Source of the DNA: Ceriagrion tenellum
Taxonomy: Eukaryota > Arthropoda > Insecta > Odonata > Coenagrionidae
NCBI GenBank assembly: GCA_963169105.1
Contig: OY720636.1
Span: 97,012,583-97,076,582 of the forward strand
Length of the DNA: 64,000 nt
Direction of reading: 5' to 3'
In this document: positions 34,545 to 47,463 of the stretch, piece after piece
How the letters are laid out: each line of letters opens with the position of its first letter
Position numbering within the stretch: position 1 is the first letter of the stretch
Notes under the pieces: generated by a model
What the model was told of the DNA's origin: nothing
Database searches by the model: none
What the model saw: the letters and a program-made list of their open reading frames with translations, nothing else
Made by a program: the position numbers and the translations under genes

Positions 34545-37500
34545 TGGAGTAAAAAAAACGCCATTTTAAAGGAAGAAGTTTTTAGCACTTCCACTCTCAT
34601 ATTTGATCTTAATCTATGCTCGACCTTTCTTTTTATGTAATCAGGAGCTAACATTCATGCGAAAGTGAATATTTACCCTAAAATTAAACAAACTACCACT
34701 CACCCATCGCACCCTGGTATGGTTCCTCGTCTCCTTCAGGAGTGTCCTAGTGAAAGAAATCGCCATCTCCAAGCTGTAACCTTGCTGTGCTTCGACACAC
34801 ACCTCACACTCGACTGAAGGGAAAAGAAAGCTCAGATACAATGCCTACGGCGCTCTCTGGACTAAAAAACATGAATTAGTGAGAAACACACCAGCAAGCA
34901 CGTACACCAAAGAGCTCAAGGTTGACTGGAATTCCATGCGTTGTGTAAAGTGGAGGAATACCTATCCGATCGTCAGTAGTTGTGCTCCTCGGTGTGGAGA
35001 ATTTGATTGTGAACGCCTATTTGACGTCTGTTCTTGTGTTCATAAACCTCTTTTACCAATATCGCCACAGAAGACGTTTATTTGTTTCCAACCATTTTCG
35101 CGTCCCTCTGTTAAATGCTTTGTCTCGAAAAATGGCTGAGTTCTTCCTTCATTGATCTCAACGCTACAAAACCACTCTCTCTTGCTACGAAACTACTCTC
35201 TCACACGCGCAAAACGCTGAATATGTATACCTAAAGTACGTTCAAGGACATACCTTTCGGATTTTAGCGGGGGAATTTCACCAGTATTATCGTGAAACTG
35301 CGTTGTTTATTAGATTATATCCCTACAAATGAGGATAGTTAAGATATAATGTATTTATTTTTTCACAATTGGAATTTCATCTAGCGGCGAAGATTTTTCG
35401 TTGCAAAATAGTTGAAAAATTTGATGAAGACTTTCATATACATCAATTTTTGCACATAAGAATAGATCCACTCCACTTACTAGACATTATATTATTTATA
35501 AATTTTTATTTTATCTATGCCACCAAACATAGCGAAATGGCCGATTTTTATAAGAAGAATAATAACATCAACAGATGAACACAAACACTCGTCCTCTGAG
35601 TGGTGATAAAACCACCCAGGCGGATGTTAATCCGCGACCCTCGGGTTCACAGGAGAAGATTTTACCCCGTCGACACCGGGGCCGGCAGAGCAAAGCAATG
35701 CATTTAACAGAGAAATGTGAAAACGCTTGGATACAAGTTAAACGTCTACGGGGGCGATATTGGTAGAAAAGGTGTATGCATACGTGGACAGGCGTCAAGT
35801 AGTCCTTAACAATTAGACTTACCACACGGGAGAAACCAACTATCGGCGATTGGATACAATATTGCTGGAAAAGAGACTGAGAAGATAGAAGTAGTACCGA
35901 GACGGTCAGTAGCTAAGGTGCAGAGTAGAAGAAACGGAATAAGAAGGGGAGGTGATGAAGGAATCGTAGGCTTGAATAAATCCCATCACCTCTCGGCTGC
36001 ATAATCGAGGAACCCCCTCACCGACACGGGGCCGATAAAAAGGGTAATAAATAAAATACCAGCAGAGAATGCGTCACCACGCTACACGCCAAGGATTGTG
36101 GGGGGGGAGCTTTTTTTATCTATACTATGTATAAACATATTTAAATATCCTCTTTTCCTCTGTCTCTCTCCTTTTTCCCTCTACTCAACCTTCTCTGCGA
36201 ATATTCCCAACAACGCTTTCCCTTAAAACCCAGTCCAAACACTCCATTCTCATCTCCACTCCCTCTCTCGTTTCCATATCCCTCTTTTCCTCCCGTCCTT
36301 CCCCAGAGCCCACACCCGTGATCCTCCTTCACCCTCCTCACTAGTACTCACGGGATATCAAGACACGAAATTCCCATTGGAGCGAGAGATATTACAATTC
36401 CATTATCTGTATATACATGCATAAAAAAGAGAGCAAAATTTCGGCGCTCTCTCGTCGGTAGCCGAGTCGTGATATTAGCGTGCTTATGTTATCCGAGACA
36501 GGGGTCTGGAAAGCGATTCCGCTCTCGAAATTGAATAAGTTCTTTTTATTTTTCCTGAAAGGAAGAGAATTTTGTATTTTATTTTCGTCGCCTGTCGGGC
36601 AAAGTAATGCGACGTCACTTATCTCCTAGTGAGTCGAGTACGGGGATGAGTTCTTTCTTTGAATGAACTACCAATATATGTAAACGCACTCATCGAGGCA
36701 ATTCAAATGTGTCGACAGTGTCATTAAATGATAACTGAAGTTGCCAAGCGGCAACGCAGCAGGATACGTACGAAGTGAGTTTACAATGCATAACTTTGAA
36801 AGTTATGGAGACCTTTCATCAAATGGAATGTGGATTAAAATATAAAAGCAGCTAATAAATACTCAATTGAACCTTCTTCAAGGGGAAAATTAAATAAAGC
36901 TACTAACGTCTTATAACCACGAGTACATGCAGAGGAGATTCCCGGGAAATATGATGCAATTAATGCCACTTGTGGGGCTTAAAAAATTTTTCCTTGATAT
37001 CGATTTATGAAAAAATGAGATAAAAATATAAAAAGGAAATACATCTCTCTCAGTACTCTCGCAAAGTTCCTGATGAATTGAAATATATGATAATGGTGAC
37101 AACAACATGATTCAAAACTTCAAAACGGAAAAAGAAGGCTTTTTAGTGTGTAGGGTCACTCAAAAAACATTTCTGATAGCTACCAATGCCACCATTTTGA
37201 GAAGCAGAACGTATCATCATTGAATTCCGTTTGGTTTAGACTCTCCTCACAATGAAGCCACAAGTTAGAATCCCTTCAATCATTTAACTTCTATCTCCCT
37301 TCATTGCCGCGCCTCTGCTGGTCCCCGCTAGAGAGATTTTACGAACAATATACAGAATCGTTCATTGTCCGCGGAATATCGAGGAAAAACTGTAGGAGAA
37401 GGGGTAGACTTTTATCATAACTTTGAAATGATCTAAAAGGATAGGCTCGAATTATTCATTAGATTATTTGAGGTAAAAAGTACAGTGGTGAGGTGAAATG

Positions 37501-39360
37501 ACGACTACAAGCCATATCCCCCGAAAACCACAAGTAAACTATAAAAAGGAAACACAAAAATTCCATTTTGAAAATTTTATTGACCCGATTGTAACCCCTT
37601 CGCTCGACTCGACTCGTTCAGGGTCGATTGCTTCCACTTCTGTGATTATTGCGCCAGGAGGCTCAAGGTGACGATTTATCACTTACGTCATCCATCACCT
37701 TACGTTCATATGGAAATCAATGGACATGTTTTGCTTACGCAGTTTGATATCGACCTTGTAAAAAAACCGTGAAGTAAAAGATAGATTTAGGTTTTCTGCC
37801 GAGTTCATTTCAAGCAAGTGGATCAATAGGATGAACCATTCAGATTACTCTGGCTTTAGTTATTATTGGAGAATAACTTTTAACCTTAATCATCCGTAAA
37901 ATCTTTTCCCCAAAAATATTATGCAAAAAAATAAAAAATGCAAGGCATGTCGATGGATAGCTTGGCGTTATGACGTAAGATGATTACCGGCTACCGTTTG
38001 ATCAATATTCTGTAATGTAAAATGGAAATCATGATACATAACTAGAAATTAAAACATCAGGATCCTATATTGCAACGATTGCAACTAAAACAGATGGCTT
38101 TTCAACCACTTAGAAAGGCAAAATTTTAAATCATGCTGGGTGCTATTACCTAATTTAATTGATTGATTTAAGAAAGGAGATAGCTCATGGAAAATAGTCG
38201 CCTCTTGTTTCGTGATGCTCATTATTGTATCTTGACTAGCGTTTTTATCGCATCAATGGCAGTAAATGACCGCAAGAGCTCGAATCTTAGTGGTCAAATG
38301 AACAAGATACGAAACAACTACAAAAATATTTTCAAACCAGTGAATTGTGAATAACTCCTTCATCTCTACCACAGGCAGTAGTCACATAATTTTACAACCA
38401 CCAGCGGTTGACACCGTTAAAGCTACCGTGCAGGCAGTTCTGCAGTTTTCTGAATACTGTTAGACGCTTCGGAGCAGGAAATTGCATGAATGAAGTTGTA
38501 TATATTGAGTAGCTGAAAATGTTCTTTCCTTCTTAAAGCATATCTTTCATTTTTAAACGAATATAACTTTGCTACTAGCAATGAAATATTAACTCGTTCA
38601 ATGAGCTAAAACCTCTTACAAAAAGCACAGAAATTATGCACAGTCAAGATCAGAGTTTAAATGAGTAATCATAGTTATCAGGTGAACTAATGGAGTGCTC
38701 CTTGTATTATTTTGCCATATAGCTGATTGGAGGCAGGGGTACGGAGGGGATGGGATGGAATGCATGATAAGGGTTAGAGGGATGAATGTGAGGTTATATC
38801 ATCCGTGTGGATTTTAATATATAGTGAGTGAGATCGGAAAGTGCTGTGAAAGATATCAGAAGACTTGCAAAGAAAGACCGCGTTGCGGAGTGGTAAGTTT
38901 GCGAAGACTGTGCTCTACAAACTTCCGTTGTCTTCCACTCAATGCCCCTGAAGATCAACCGATGGCAGTGCGCTCATCACCCCTCCCCAATCACCACTTA
39001 TCCCACTTATTCACCCTCCAAGCCATGCTCCCCATAGTATTCAAGGTGAAAATTGCTAAAATTAATTCTCTCTGTCACCAGGCAATAACTTATTGAAGCC
39101 TGAATCGTGAGTGTGTACATACTCGTATATTAATCGTTGTACTTTGTTAAATTATTTAGCTAAATAAATACGTTTGATAAGAGTGTATGAACGAGGGTAT
39201 GAGGAAAGAGTTTTATTGATAAAGGATTTAATATAGATGGAGAGACGGATGCATCATTGAATTGTTTATTTTCATACAATGTACGAACGAAAGCAGACAT
39301 AAAATAAGACGCAGGCGTATCGAAGGTGATGTGTACTTCGCCAGCAATTAGGCATGGCAA
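34545..39360. other. No recognised gene; small GC patches
   Basis: At 35590-35720 a GC-rich patch might be a decayed SINE read on the minus strand, but no convincing tRNA fold remains. At 36140-36340 there is a CT-rich block (GA-rich on the minus strand), another strand-asymmetric island. Otherwise AT-rich without supported features. Confidence 0.35.
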
Positions 39361-39530
39361 GTCGGTTTTTCCGACTCCATCCGTGTTAGAGATAATTCAT
39401 CCGGACGATGTTCAGTTATTTTTTCTTCTCGAACCCTCTTTTCCATCTCTTTTATTTTACTCTCCCGTCCGACTTTTTCCTCCAGCTCATTCCATCGCCA
39501 ACGGGATCCGATGCGGAAAATAAAGATATG
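39361..39530. repeat. ~170-bp direct repeat, copy 1
   Basis: Same orientation as 40562-40733, offset about 1.2 kb. Shared blocks include GATGTTCAGTTATTTTTTCT, CTCTCCCGTCCGACTTTTTC and CGCCAACGGGATCCGATGCG. On the minus strand both copies keep one frame open: RIGSRWR, EKVGRES, EKRVR, EKITEH, SLTR. Confidence 0.88.
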
Positions 39531-39834
39531 GACGATAAAGATGTTATGCATGATGTTTTTCCTTTAGATATGTACAACTGCTTTTTATTCTTCATAAATC
39601 GCTGAATTACCAAGCATAATTATTTAAGATATGTTTTTATGAGAATAAAACGATAAATTTATCGTAATTTGTCAGTGACAAAGTAAAAATAAATATTTTT
39701 AGATGCCCAAAGTTGCGAAAACGCAACATTTTGTAATTATTATAAAGTATCCTATCATAAATATGAAGCTTTTGAAACGTGAAATTTAAGGCGAAAGTAA
39801 ATAATTAGTTTGAAAAAGTTACTAAATAGATTAA

Positions 39835-40420
39835 TTTTAATTGACTTAAACAGAAATGGGTTAAAGAAACTAGGTTTTGTAAAGCGTAAAATAGGAAGGT
39901 CCTCGGATGAAAAAGTAAAAGAGAGACGCTTCTCTGCTCTGGTTATGCCATACCTCGAATACCTCGAGATTTAATCTAAAACATAAATAAAATACAAATA
40001 AAAGCCGCCCGCTTAATTAATAGCTGCTGAGAGCAAACATATAGTGATTCACAACTTTTCGAAGGATGGGAGCCCCTAGAGGCTCAGAGCCTACACGCTA
40101 GGCTTAGTTTGCTTGAGAAGTTCATAACTGGTGTGGTATAAGGCGACACAGACGATGTTATCACAACGCCTAACTGCATCGCTAGGTCTGACAAAAGCGA
40201 TAAAATGCATTGTCGAAGAGATGGATCGAAAAACTCGTTCTTTCCGCGCACAATAAGCAACCACAGTAAAAACTGAGCTCAACTAAATACATTCCCATAA
40301 TTTACGTCTCCATTTCACCTCCTAAAACCTTATCCTTTACATTTTTATACGGCTGGTGTCCTAACAACCCCTGCCCAATGCCCATGCGGCGTCAGGCACG
40401 GTAGCATGTAGATGTAGGTG
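39835..40420 (+). pseudogene. Family A non-LTR retrotransposon, C-terminal fragment (longest copy)
   Basis: The plus strand reads NGLKKLGFVKRKIGRSSDEK, VKERRFSALVMPYLEY (39850-39965), then a decayed gap. WEPLEAQSLHARLSLLEKF and ITGVV follow (about 40068-40140), then SDKSDKM and FFPRTISNH (about 40185-40265). The blocks L-G-F-x-x-R, V-K-x-x-x-x-x-x-L-V-x-P-x-L-E-Y, R-L-x-L-L-x-K-F and F-F-P-R-T-x-x-x-W/H are the usual post-catalytic 'thumb' and C-terminus of CR1/jockey-type RTs. The tail GTAGATGTAGG lies at about 40411-40421. Frame shifts and stops kill it. It is bracketed by the 170-bp direct repeats. Confidence 0.8.
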
Positions 40421-40561
40421 TAATTTTACTAATCAGAATAATGGGTTCAAGAAAAGATTTCAACTAAAATCATGCAATAACTTGAATATATCTTTCCATA
40501 CAGATCACCTCCTCCTCTCCTTCGGAAAAATCAAAACAGAGAAATACTTTCTCATGGGCAC

Positions 40562-40733
40562 GTCGGTTTCTCCGTCGATTGTCCGTCCGCGTTAGGGATA
40601 CTTCATGTGGAGGATGTTCAGTTATTTTTTCTCCTCGAACCCTTTTTTCTATCTCTCTTTTTTCACTCTCCCGTCCGACTTTTTCCCCCACCTCATTCAA
40701 TCGCCAACGGGATCCGATGCGGGGAATAAAGAA
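40562..40733. repeat. ~170-bp direct repeat, copy 2
   Basis: Matches 39361-39530. The enclosing minus-strand frame (40470-40943) is open for 157 codons, but the plus strand is open for 176 codons over the same DNA, so neither is credible as a gene without other support. Confidence 0.88.
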
Positions 40734-42505
40734 TGGACTTGTATTTTTCATAGCTCCCGTTCTTCTGGGCAACCTTTTCAAAAACCCTCGGCTCGATTCT
40801 CCCACTTCTACTACTCCGAGCGCCCGAAGTCCACCAACCCATTCTCGATCCCCCGCCCACTCAACCACGCATGCACAGACACAAACTGGTCGAAGTCCCT
40901 TACCCCTTGCTGACAGGTCCCCCCCCCCAATCGCCAAATCCACCCTTTTTACCTATGGGGAGGGGATTCTTTGGCCGCCCACCCTTGTAGGCGACCGCGG
41001 GGGTCACTTCGTCTTGCGGATAACAAAGGGGACAAAGGAGGGGGTCAGCGATCATCGAACTCTGATAGGGATAAGTTTAATGGCGACGCCCCATTGCTCT
41101 CCCACTTAGTGGCTCCTGGATTATGGTTACATTATTCCGCTTTTTTCTGTCCTTGCTGATATAAACGAAGCATTGCAAAACCACAGTACCCCTCGGTAAA
41201 ATACAGCTAAAAATCCGTTATACTAGAGCTGCTTGGGTATTTTTGGTGGGCGTCCGGCAACTGAGGTCATGTACGCAAAAAATATTGATTGGACTAGATG
41301 GCAAGGAAGATATTACAAGCACTAATTCTTTCCCGACAAATTATATAGGTAATCTCTTCTCGGATAATACACCATACATGTTTCCGTTTTGCCAGCGTTT
41401 CAAATAGCATTTCACTTGCCATCTTTAGGATCAGTTACGAAAGTTCGAGAAAATCGTAGTAGAAGGAAGACAAAAATTTGCCAACCAGCTGACACAAAGA
41501 GAGTATTAGATACGCTCAATTTTGACATCAATGGTAATATGAGACGGCTGTTATTTTCATTTTATAAAGCCATGGTGATGTTATGTGGGAAGCTTACTGC
41601 AAAATTTCAAAATAGAAACGTATAGCGTTATCTGAGCTCCCAAAAATGGTTTACTAATAAGGAATGTATTAATTGAGGATTGAGAGAGTATGGTGAGAAG
41701 CCAAGCGTTGGCATTAGTCTAAAGGCAACAAATGACGCCAATGAATTAAAACCTTCTGAGCTATTTATTACGAACTACACACACGGATAAATCTGCAGAT
41801 AATCACCAATCAGTAATCAGGAATCCACTAAAATTTTCTCCTAAACTGAGATTTAAACGCGGACCCAATTTTGGTATAATTTTAAGTTTGGATTTAACGT
41901 CAGTTTCTGATTTGATTTTTCCCTAAAAATTGAAGTTATTTAAATGCTAATGCAATATCCTAGTTTCTGATGATAATGTATCACACATAAAAAACGATGC
42001 CCTGAAAACCTTGGATGAAATATAATAATGATATGATAATGTGGCGGAATTCCACCGAATGACTTCGTTCACCATTTGGTTAGTTAGGGCCTGTTTTAGA
42101 TTGGTGCCAACGACAGGTTCAATACCCTTCTTTCCATCTTCAGTGGATGATAATCTTTGTCATTTCTCTGTTCTTCGTTCGTGTTTCTATGTTCTCCGTT
42201 CTACGTTGCTTTTCAAAGTCATTACAATGTGTGCGGAGTTGGTCGTTGGAATTCATGGACAATTATTCATGTTTTTAACCACGTCCCATTCAGAGTTTTG
42301 TCCAAAATAATCATATTATGTTATTGAAACAGGGAAAGGATAATATTTTAAAATTAAAATGAATGACAGTAAATAAATGTCTCAAAAAATTAAAATCAGT
42401 CACCTATTCTCACAACCTGCACGCAGTTATATACGCTATTGTGACGTACATATCTATCTCTATGTGGAATGAATAATACCCAACCTAAGGTGACTTGACC
42501 CAAAC
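40734..42505. other. GC-rich patch then featureless AT-rich DNA
   Basis: 40734-41110 is C/CT-rich and stop-poor on both strands. The rest shows no supported feature. Confidence 0.35.
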
Positions 42506-42990
42506 ACCTACACACTACCCTGCAAACAACCCTAATGTGTGGGATCGGGTATTAGGACACTAGCCGAGTAATGATGAGAAGGATTAGGTTTTGAGGATTT
42601 AAATGATAAAGTGTATTATGGGAGTGTTTTGCCTGAAGGACAGTTTTAATTATGGTCATTTATTTTGGGTGGAAAGAACAAATCTTTATTTATAACTCTT
42701 TGGTGGTGTATATTCCATATTTTATCGCTCCTATCAGATCTATAGATGTAGTGTAGCGTTATGATAATATTCTGTGTGTCGCTCTGAAACACACCAGTTC
42801 TGAATTTCTCAAGCAAATTGAGCCTAGCGTGTAGCCTCCATGGATCTAGCGGCTCCCAATATAATCCTTTTAAAAGCTGAGAAACACAATATATTTGCTC
42901 GTGGCACTTTTAAACGGAGTGCAAAGCTTTTATTTGTATTTTTATTTATTTGGTCTAACCTTTCTGTTCATGGCCCCAAAATGCTCGCGG
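42506..42990 (-). pseudogene. Family A non-LTR retrotransposon, C-terminal fragment and tail
   Basis: The minus strand shares with the 40 kb copy the wording GGCTACACGCTAGGCTCAAT, then the TTGCTTGAGAAATTC and CTGGTGTG region (about 42780-42850), the TTCTTTCCACCC segment and the closing GTGTCCTAATACCCGATCC. The tail at 42506-42520 is a decayed GTAG-type repeat. Upstream similarity (AAATAAATAAAAATACAAATA, about 42935-42955) reaches about 42990. It encodes only the C-terminal ~100 residues, with several stops. Confidence 0.72.
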
Positions 42991-45099
42991 CGTATTTGTG
43001 TAGCGGCCTAACTAAACATAGCTATGAACAAGTCAAATAATAGCAGTTCCGTCACGTGAACTATCAAATACTTCCATAAATCATCCAAGGAAAGACCATT
43101 GAAATCAAGGAGAGACCCGAAAAGTCGAGAAAAAAAAAGTTGGGCTGGAAACTATTAACTAACTGTCCAGCATTAATGGATGTCATTGACTATTTAGCAT
43201 CCAAGTAAACGTTTTACTGAAATTTTAAATGTGAGAAATATTTAATAAGTTGATAAATTACGAGTTGCTAAATAATATAAGAGCCTGAAAGCTTCTGAGT
43301 GCAAAGAATCGTGCGGGAACTAAGAACCAAAAAATGGCTTTTGCAGATCTGAGTAAATGTGGTATATATGAATTTTATATCAAAATGATACGGCTTGCTG
43401 TTTACGGCATAGTGATGTCAAAATCAAGCCCAACTTTCAGAAACATCATTTTTAGCCCTCCTTAAATATATGGTAGGTAGCTCATTGCAATAAATATGAA
43501 TTTTCATTACCATAACCGTCATTTATCTTTTGGCATTAAAAACGGAAAATAAAACACATATATCAGGAAAATAGTTTACAGCTCACTGCTCTATTTCAGC
43601 TTTAAATGAGGAGGCAGAAAATGTTCTTCAAAGTGCTTTCCAAAGCAAAAAATTTCTCAGAAACGAAGAATACACTGGTGTTATTGTAATTTTATGCAAT
43701 CAGGTCTCCCAAAGACATAAAATTTTCTTGGAGTTCCAAGTTTATAGAATCGAAAACAAATAATTCTAGCACAGATTAATTTGAAAAGGTCTCAAAAAAT
43801 CAACGATAATTTAACCTTGTTTCTAAATGTCTTATTTCATATAAATTGCATGGCTTCTGATATAAGTAATTGAATAGTCAAAGAATGACTACAATGAATT
43901 TCCTTATCTCAATTTTTCTAAAGAGTTTTGGAGTCGGAAGTTTGCATGGATCTGATGTTGACTGGGTACGTAAAAATCTAAGGCATTTCAAAACCCATAA
44001 GAAAAATTGTTATCTTTCATAATCACATAATCCGTTATTAGTCAACAGATAATATGATACACAAAAACCAAGGTTCATGAGATCTGAAGGTGCTTCACAG
44101 GCATCCATCTGCGAACGGAGTTTCTTTGAATATAAAATTAGTATTTTCGCAATACATACGCATTGTCAGCAACCACTAAGTGACACGACAAATTTATTTC
44201 TGCTAGATGTTAGAGCAAATGTGAAGACAAAACCCTAAAATACTAGGCCGTTATGATAATTTTAAATAGATTATTCAGATTTGCAAGGAATATATAAAGG
44301 CTAGTAAACCTGGGGCCTACACAAGTAGAACTCGTCTCAAAAATGTCACGGACCCGTCTCCAATAAACCTCAAATTTTAAATGTAAGGATTGTGCAGAGA
44401 TAAGGAAAATCTCGCAATCTTACTTGGATCTCATTTTAGAAAGACTTGGCACAGTCAAACCCTGAAAAATCCTAGGATGCGGCGTCACAATTATCTCTCA
44501 ACTATTTAATGGCCATATTTGATATATTTTGACACCGTGGAATCAAAGTTCTGTCACAATCGAGGCTTGGAATTTCCGAAGCCATTTCAAAGAGGGGTAC
44601 ATATGTCTTCTCAAGTTGCAATGACCACTCATTTCCACCAAATGCGGCTAGGGCGGATCCATCCATCTCTCCATGTTATTACTCGAAATCCACTTTCTCA
44701 TCCCGACTAGCCAAGTCTGCCTGCATTTTGCCAGTCTCCCATTTCATAAACCCAACCGCCTCTCGCTCGAGAAACTAATAAGTTTGCCCAGCGTCGTCGT
44801 AGCCTGCTGGAGCCTCAGTCGCGAAAGTAAACTTTCCATTCTCGTCCTGCCCTTCTGTTTGTCTATCTCCAAACAATACACGTCTAATCCTTCTCAAGAC
44901 AATTTGCTGGAGAAAGGGAGAACTTAATTCAAACTAGGTAAATAATTATAAATAAATATACATTTTTTGCGTCTGAACTCGAAAGTTTTTCCAGTAGATT
45001 AAAATGGAAGTAATGCATTTTATAGAATCGAGATGATATTAATAGAATATTTCTAAAAATTAGGTCTACATCTTAACTGTAGTCTTTTTATCCTTCTAG
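42991..45099. other. AT-rich stretch without recognised features
   Basis: No supported gene or repeat. Two overlapping plus-strand frames (44519-44927) have no recognisable motif. Confidence 0.4.
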
Positions 45100-45960
45100 G
45101 CTCATAGTTAGTTTTGTTGCCTTCTTAGAGATAATCTTTCTTACGTCTCTGTTTCATTACCTCATTGCCTGGTCATTGCCCTGAAATCATTAATTGCATT
45201 TATCCTTTCTCCTCACACTACTCTTCTTACTTCTTAAATTTAAACATATGCATCCATTTTACGCATCCATTTTCTTCCACGATACAAGTTATCGAAAGAT
45301 ACCATCATTTACTAGTCATTTTTTTCAATGGTCCAAGTTTCTCACCCACAGTGCAAGCCCCTGAAAAATACGGAAATGGAAAGTAGAACACAGCATTTTT
45401 CTCAAGTTGGTTAAATGCTCACGGCCTTGGCTCCGTTGCTACAAAACCATGGTTGTGATCATTTGACTGTACAAGTCGATCAAAGTTCCGATCTTTTAAG
45501 TCCATCTTTCATTCCTGTATTGAAGCATTCCACAAGGTGACGTAACTTATGGTCAACTTCCTTATCTATGATTTTGTAATCATTCTTTCTTGTATCTGGC
45601 ACCATTATTTTCACATTACATCATCACTAAAATTGAACAAATTTTCTGATTTAATGTCCATGTTGCTTCAATCAAACTGTATAACCCTTTTTCCTTAAAG
45701 CGTTTCTCCTGCTCTTAATTTTATCCATGGAGAATTATTAGTTCAAACTTCATATCATTTCCGCACACCAAAAATGTTGTCTCCTTGCACTCGACATAGT
45801 ACTTACATTTCTGAAATGTTTACTCCGTTTCATCTTGAGGGACTTGATGGTGTTCTAAGTTTGTAGTTGAAATAGCGATATCGTCTAATAAATAGAGTTT
45901 GTCATAACCTTCCATACTCACCTAAAATTCTTTTTCCTCCCCTCATTGACCTTTTTGGTG
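45100..45960 (-). pseudogene. Weak reverse-transcriptase-like remnant
   Basis: The minus strand near 45895-45700 reads LYLLDDIAISTTNLEHH, then YYVECKETTFLVCGNDMKFE, then EQEKRFKEKGYTV. This resembles the F-A-D-D-x-x-x-x-x-x block of a non-LTR RT, the K-T-K-x-x-V-x-G segment and the following K-x-F-K-Y-L-G-x segment. The catalytic text is Y-L-L-D-D, so one residue departs from the consensus. The lower part (45100-45700) is too decayed to assign, and limits are approximate. Confidence 0.4.
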
Positions 45961-47254
45961 AACCTTCGTAATTATTTGAAAGGACAATTGTTAGAAAGCC
46001 ATACTCATTAGGTAATTTGACATGTTTTTCAAGCTTTTTTATCGTTTTTTGATCTTTATAGATCGGCATCACGGCCAAGGTTGCGTGTTTTTGGAACATC
46101 GAGAACAATTAAATTTAAGGAGCATGAAAAGTAAATGAATTTTATATGCTCACGCTGCTATCTTTATTTTCTGGTAAAAAACATCGTAGTTTCTATCATT
46201 TAACACTGGAACCGCGGACGGAACATTTCATCCCATCACAAATTTTGGTAAACTTCATCTCTCCTAAAATTTTTTAAAAAAGTTGTCGGAGTTTTTTACT
46301 TTAAATCATTCGTACATTTGTTCAATTAGGAAAAAATATTCATCCTCTGATGCCTAGTTTCTGAGAAAAAACTTGAATGATAGAGTACATTGTGCCAAAT
46401 TATTTATAAAGAGCATAATTACTGAGCCTATAAGGCTGAAAATAAATTTTGAGGTGGCAAAAAATTAAAAATCACTAAGTTTAAAAAATTTTTTGAAGAA
46501 ATCTATTGTAAGAAAGTATGCGTGACCAAAACAAATTTTTACATAAGTTTGCTCATTTCACCATGTGAGGGTTGTTTAGCCTGTTTTATTCCGTGCACAG
46601 CGAGAAAACTTGGTTCTAGGAGACATTATTACTTCATATATAAATGATATCCCCGGATTCCAATCCCAATTATTGACTAATACATCATCCAACTCCGCTG
46701 TTTTCTTTCCCAACCTTCTCGATCTTTGTATTAATTCCCCTACAAGGAGGCATTATTTATAGCCGGGTCGATCGAAGAGGCAACCCGATGGACGGGCTTT
46801 GAGGGACAGCAGTCTTCTCCGGCCACGTTGCCACCCAGTCTACGAGGACAAATATCATATCGTGGACGCGTGTACGGATCCACGAATGAATTCCTAATGG
46901 GCCCTCTGGCCTTTAGGAAACAAACGCGAAAAACTGAGGGATCCAGGGAGGGAATGAGACGGTGTTGCGTGCATTATCTCGGATTCGCCCGAGTTAAAAA
47001 TTAAAATCGCTCGTATGGCTTGCTGTCTTCTACGCTTTCCTCCCGTTTTTTCGGATAATAAACATTTTGAAGGTAAAATGAAAGTCGACAAAATGAAAAT
47101 ATGTGCTTCTCTTAAAAGACTTCTTCCTTCGAGTACTTTCTGAATAACTGATTGCACGAACGCAATGACCTTGATGAGCATTTTATTTTCATCATTACAA
47201 ATGCGGTAAGACATTTTAGGCACTGGGAGCAATTAACATAGCTACGTATACATC
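45961..47254. other. No recognised gene
   Basis: Contains a GC-richer patch at 46740-46920 and a minus-strand 112-codon frame (46894-47232) with no recognisable motif. Confidence 0.35.
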
Positions 47255-47463
47255 TAAAGGCCGCTTTACATGGCAAAATTTATTGTACAAACGAATGTAT
47301 GAACTCTTGCATGAGGAAAATTATACCGTGTAAAGCGGCAAATTGTATGATTGTCTGAATGACTTAACGGGAAATAGAACCAACTCTATTTCCATTCAGT
47401 TTCTTGTACATTCTATGATACATTCGTTTGTACAATAAAATGTACCTTGTAAAGTGGCCTTAA
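47255..47463. mobile_element. MITE-like element with ~45-bp terminal inverted repeats
   Basis: The left end (47255-47300) reads TAAAGGCCGCTTTACATGGC then TTTATTGTACAAACGAATGT. The reverse complement of the right end (47418-47463) gives TTAAGGCCACTTTACAAGGT then TTTATTGTACAAACGAATGT. About seven mismatches occur in 45 positions. The interior repeats part of the terminus (GTGTAAAGCGGCAAATT, about 47330-47345), a common design in small palindromic elements. No coding capacity. Flanks suggest a TTAA- or TA-like target (TTAA at 47459-47462, CTAA at the left), not settled. Confidence 0.8.

Noticed and set aside
35590..35720. SINE on the minus strand
   Set aside because: GC-rich and reminiscent of a SINE body, but the B box is degraded and no ends or duplications were found.
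40470..41109. Open frames of 157 (minus) and 176 (plus) codons over the same DNA
   Set aside because: Both strands are open at once in a GC-rich, CT-biased island that partly consists of a direct repeat. Low-complexity proline/serine/arginine text and no motif.
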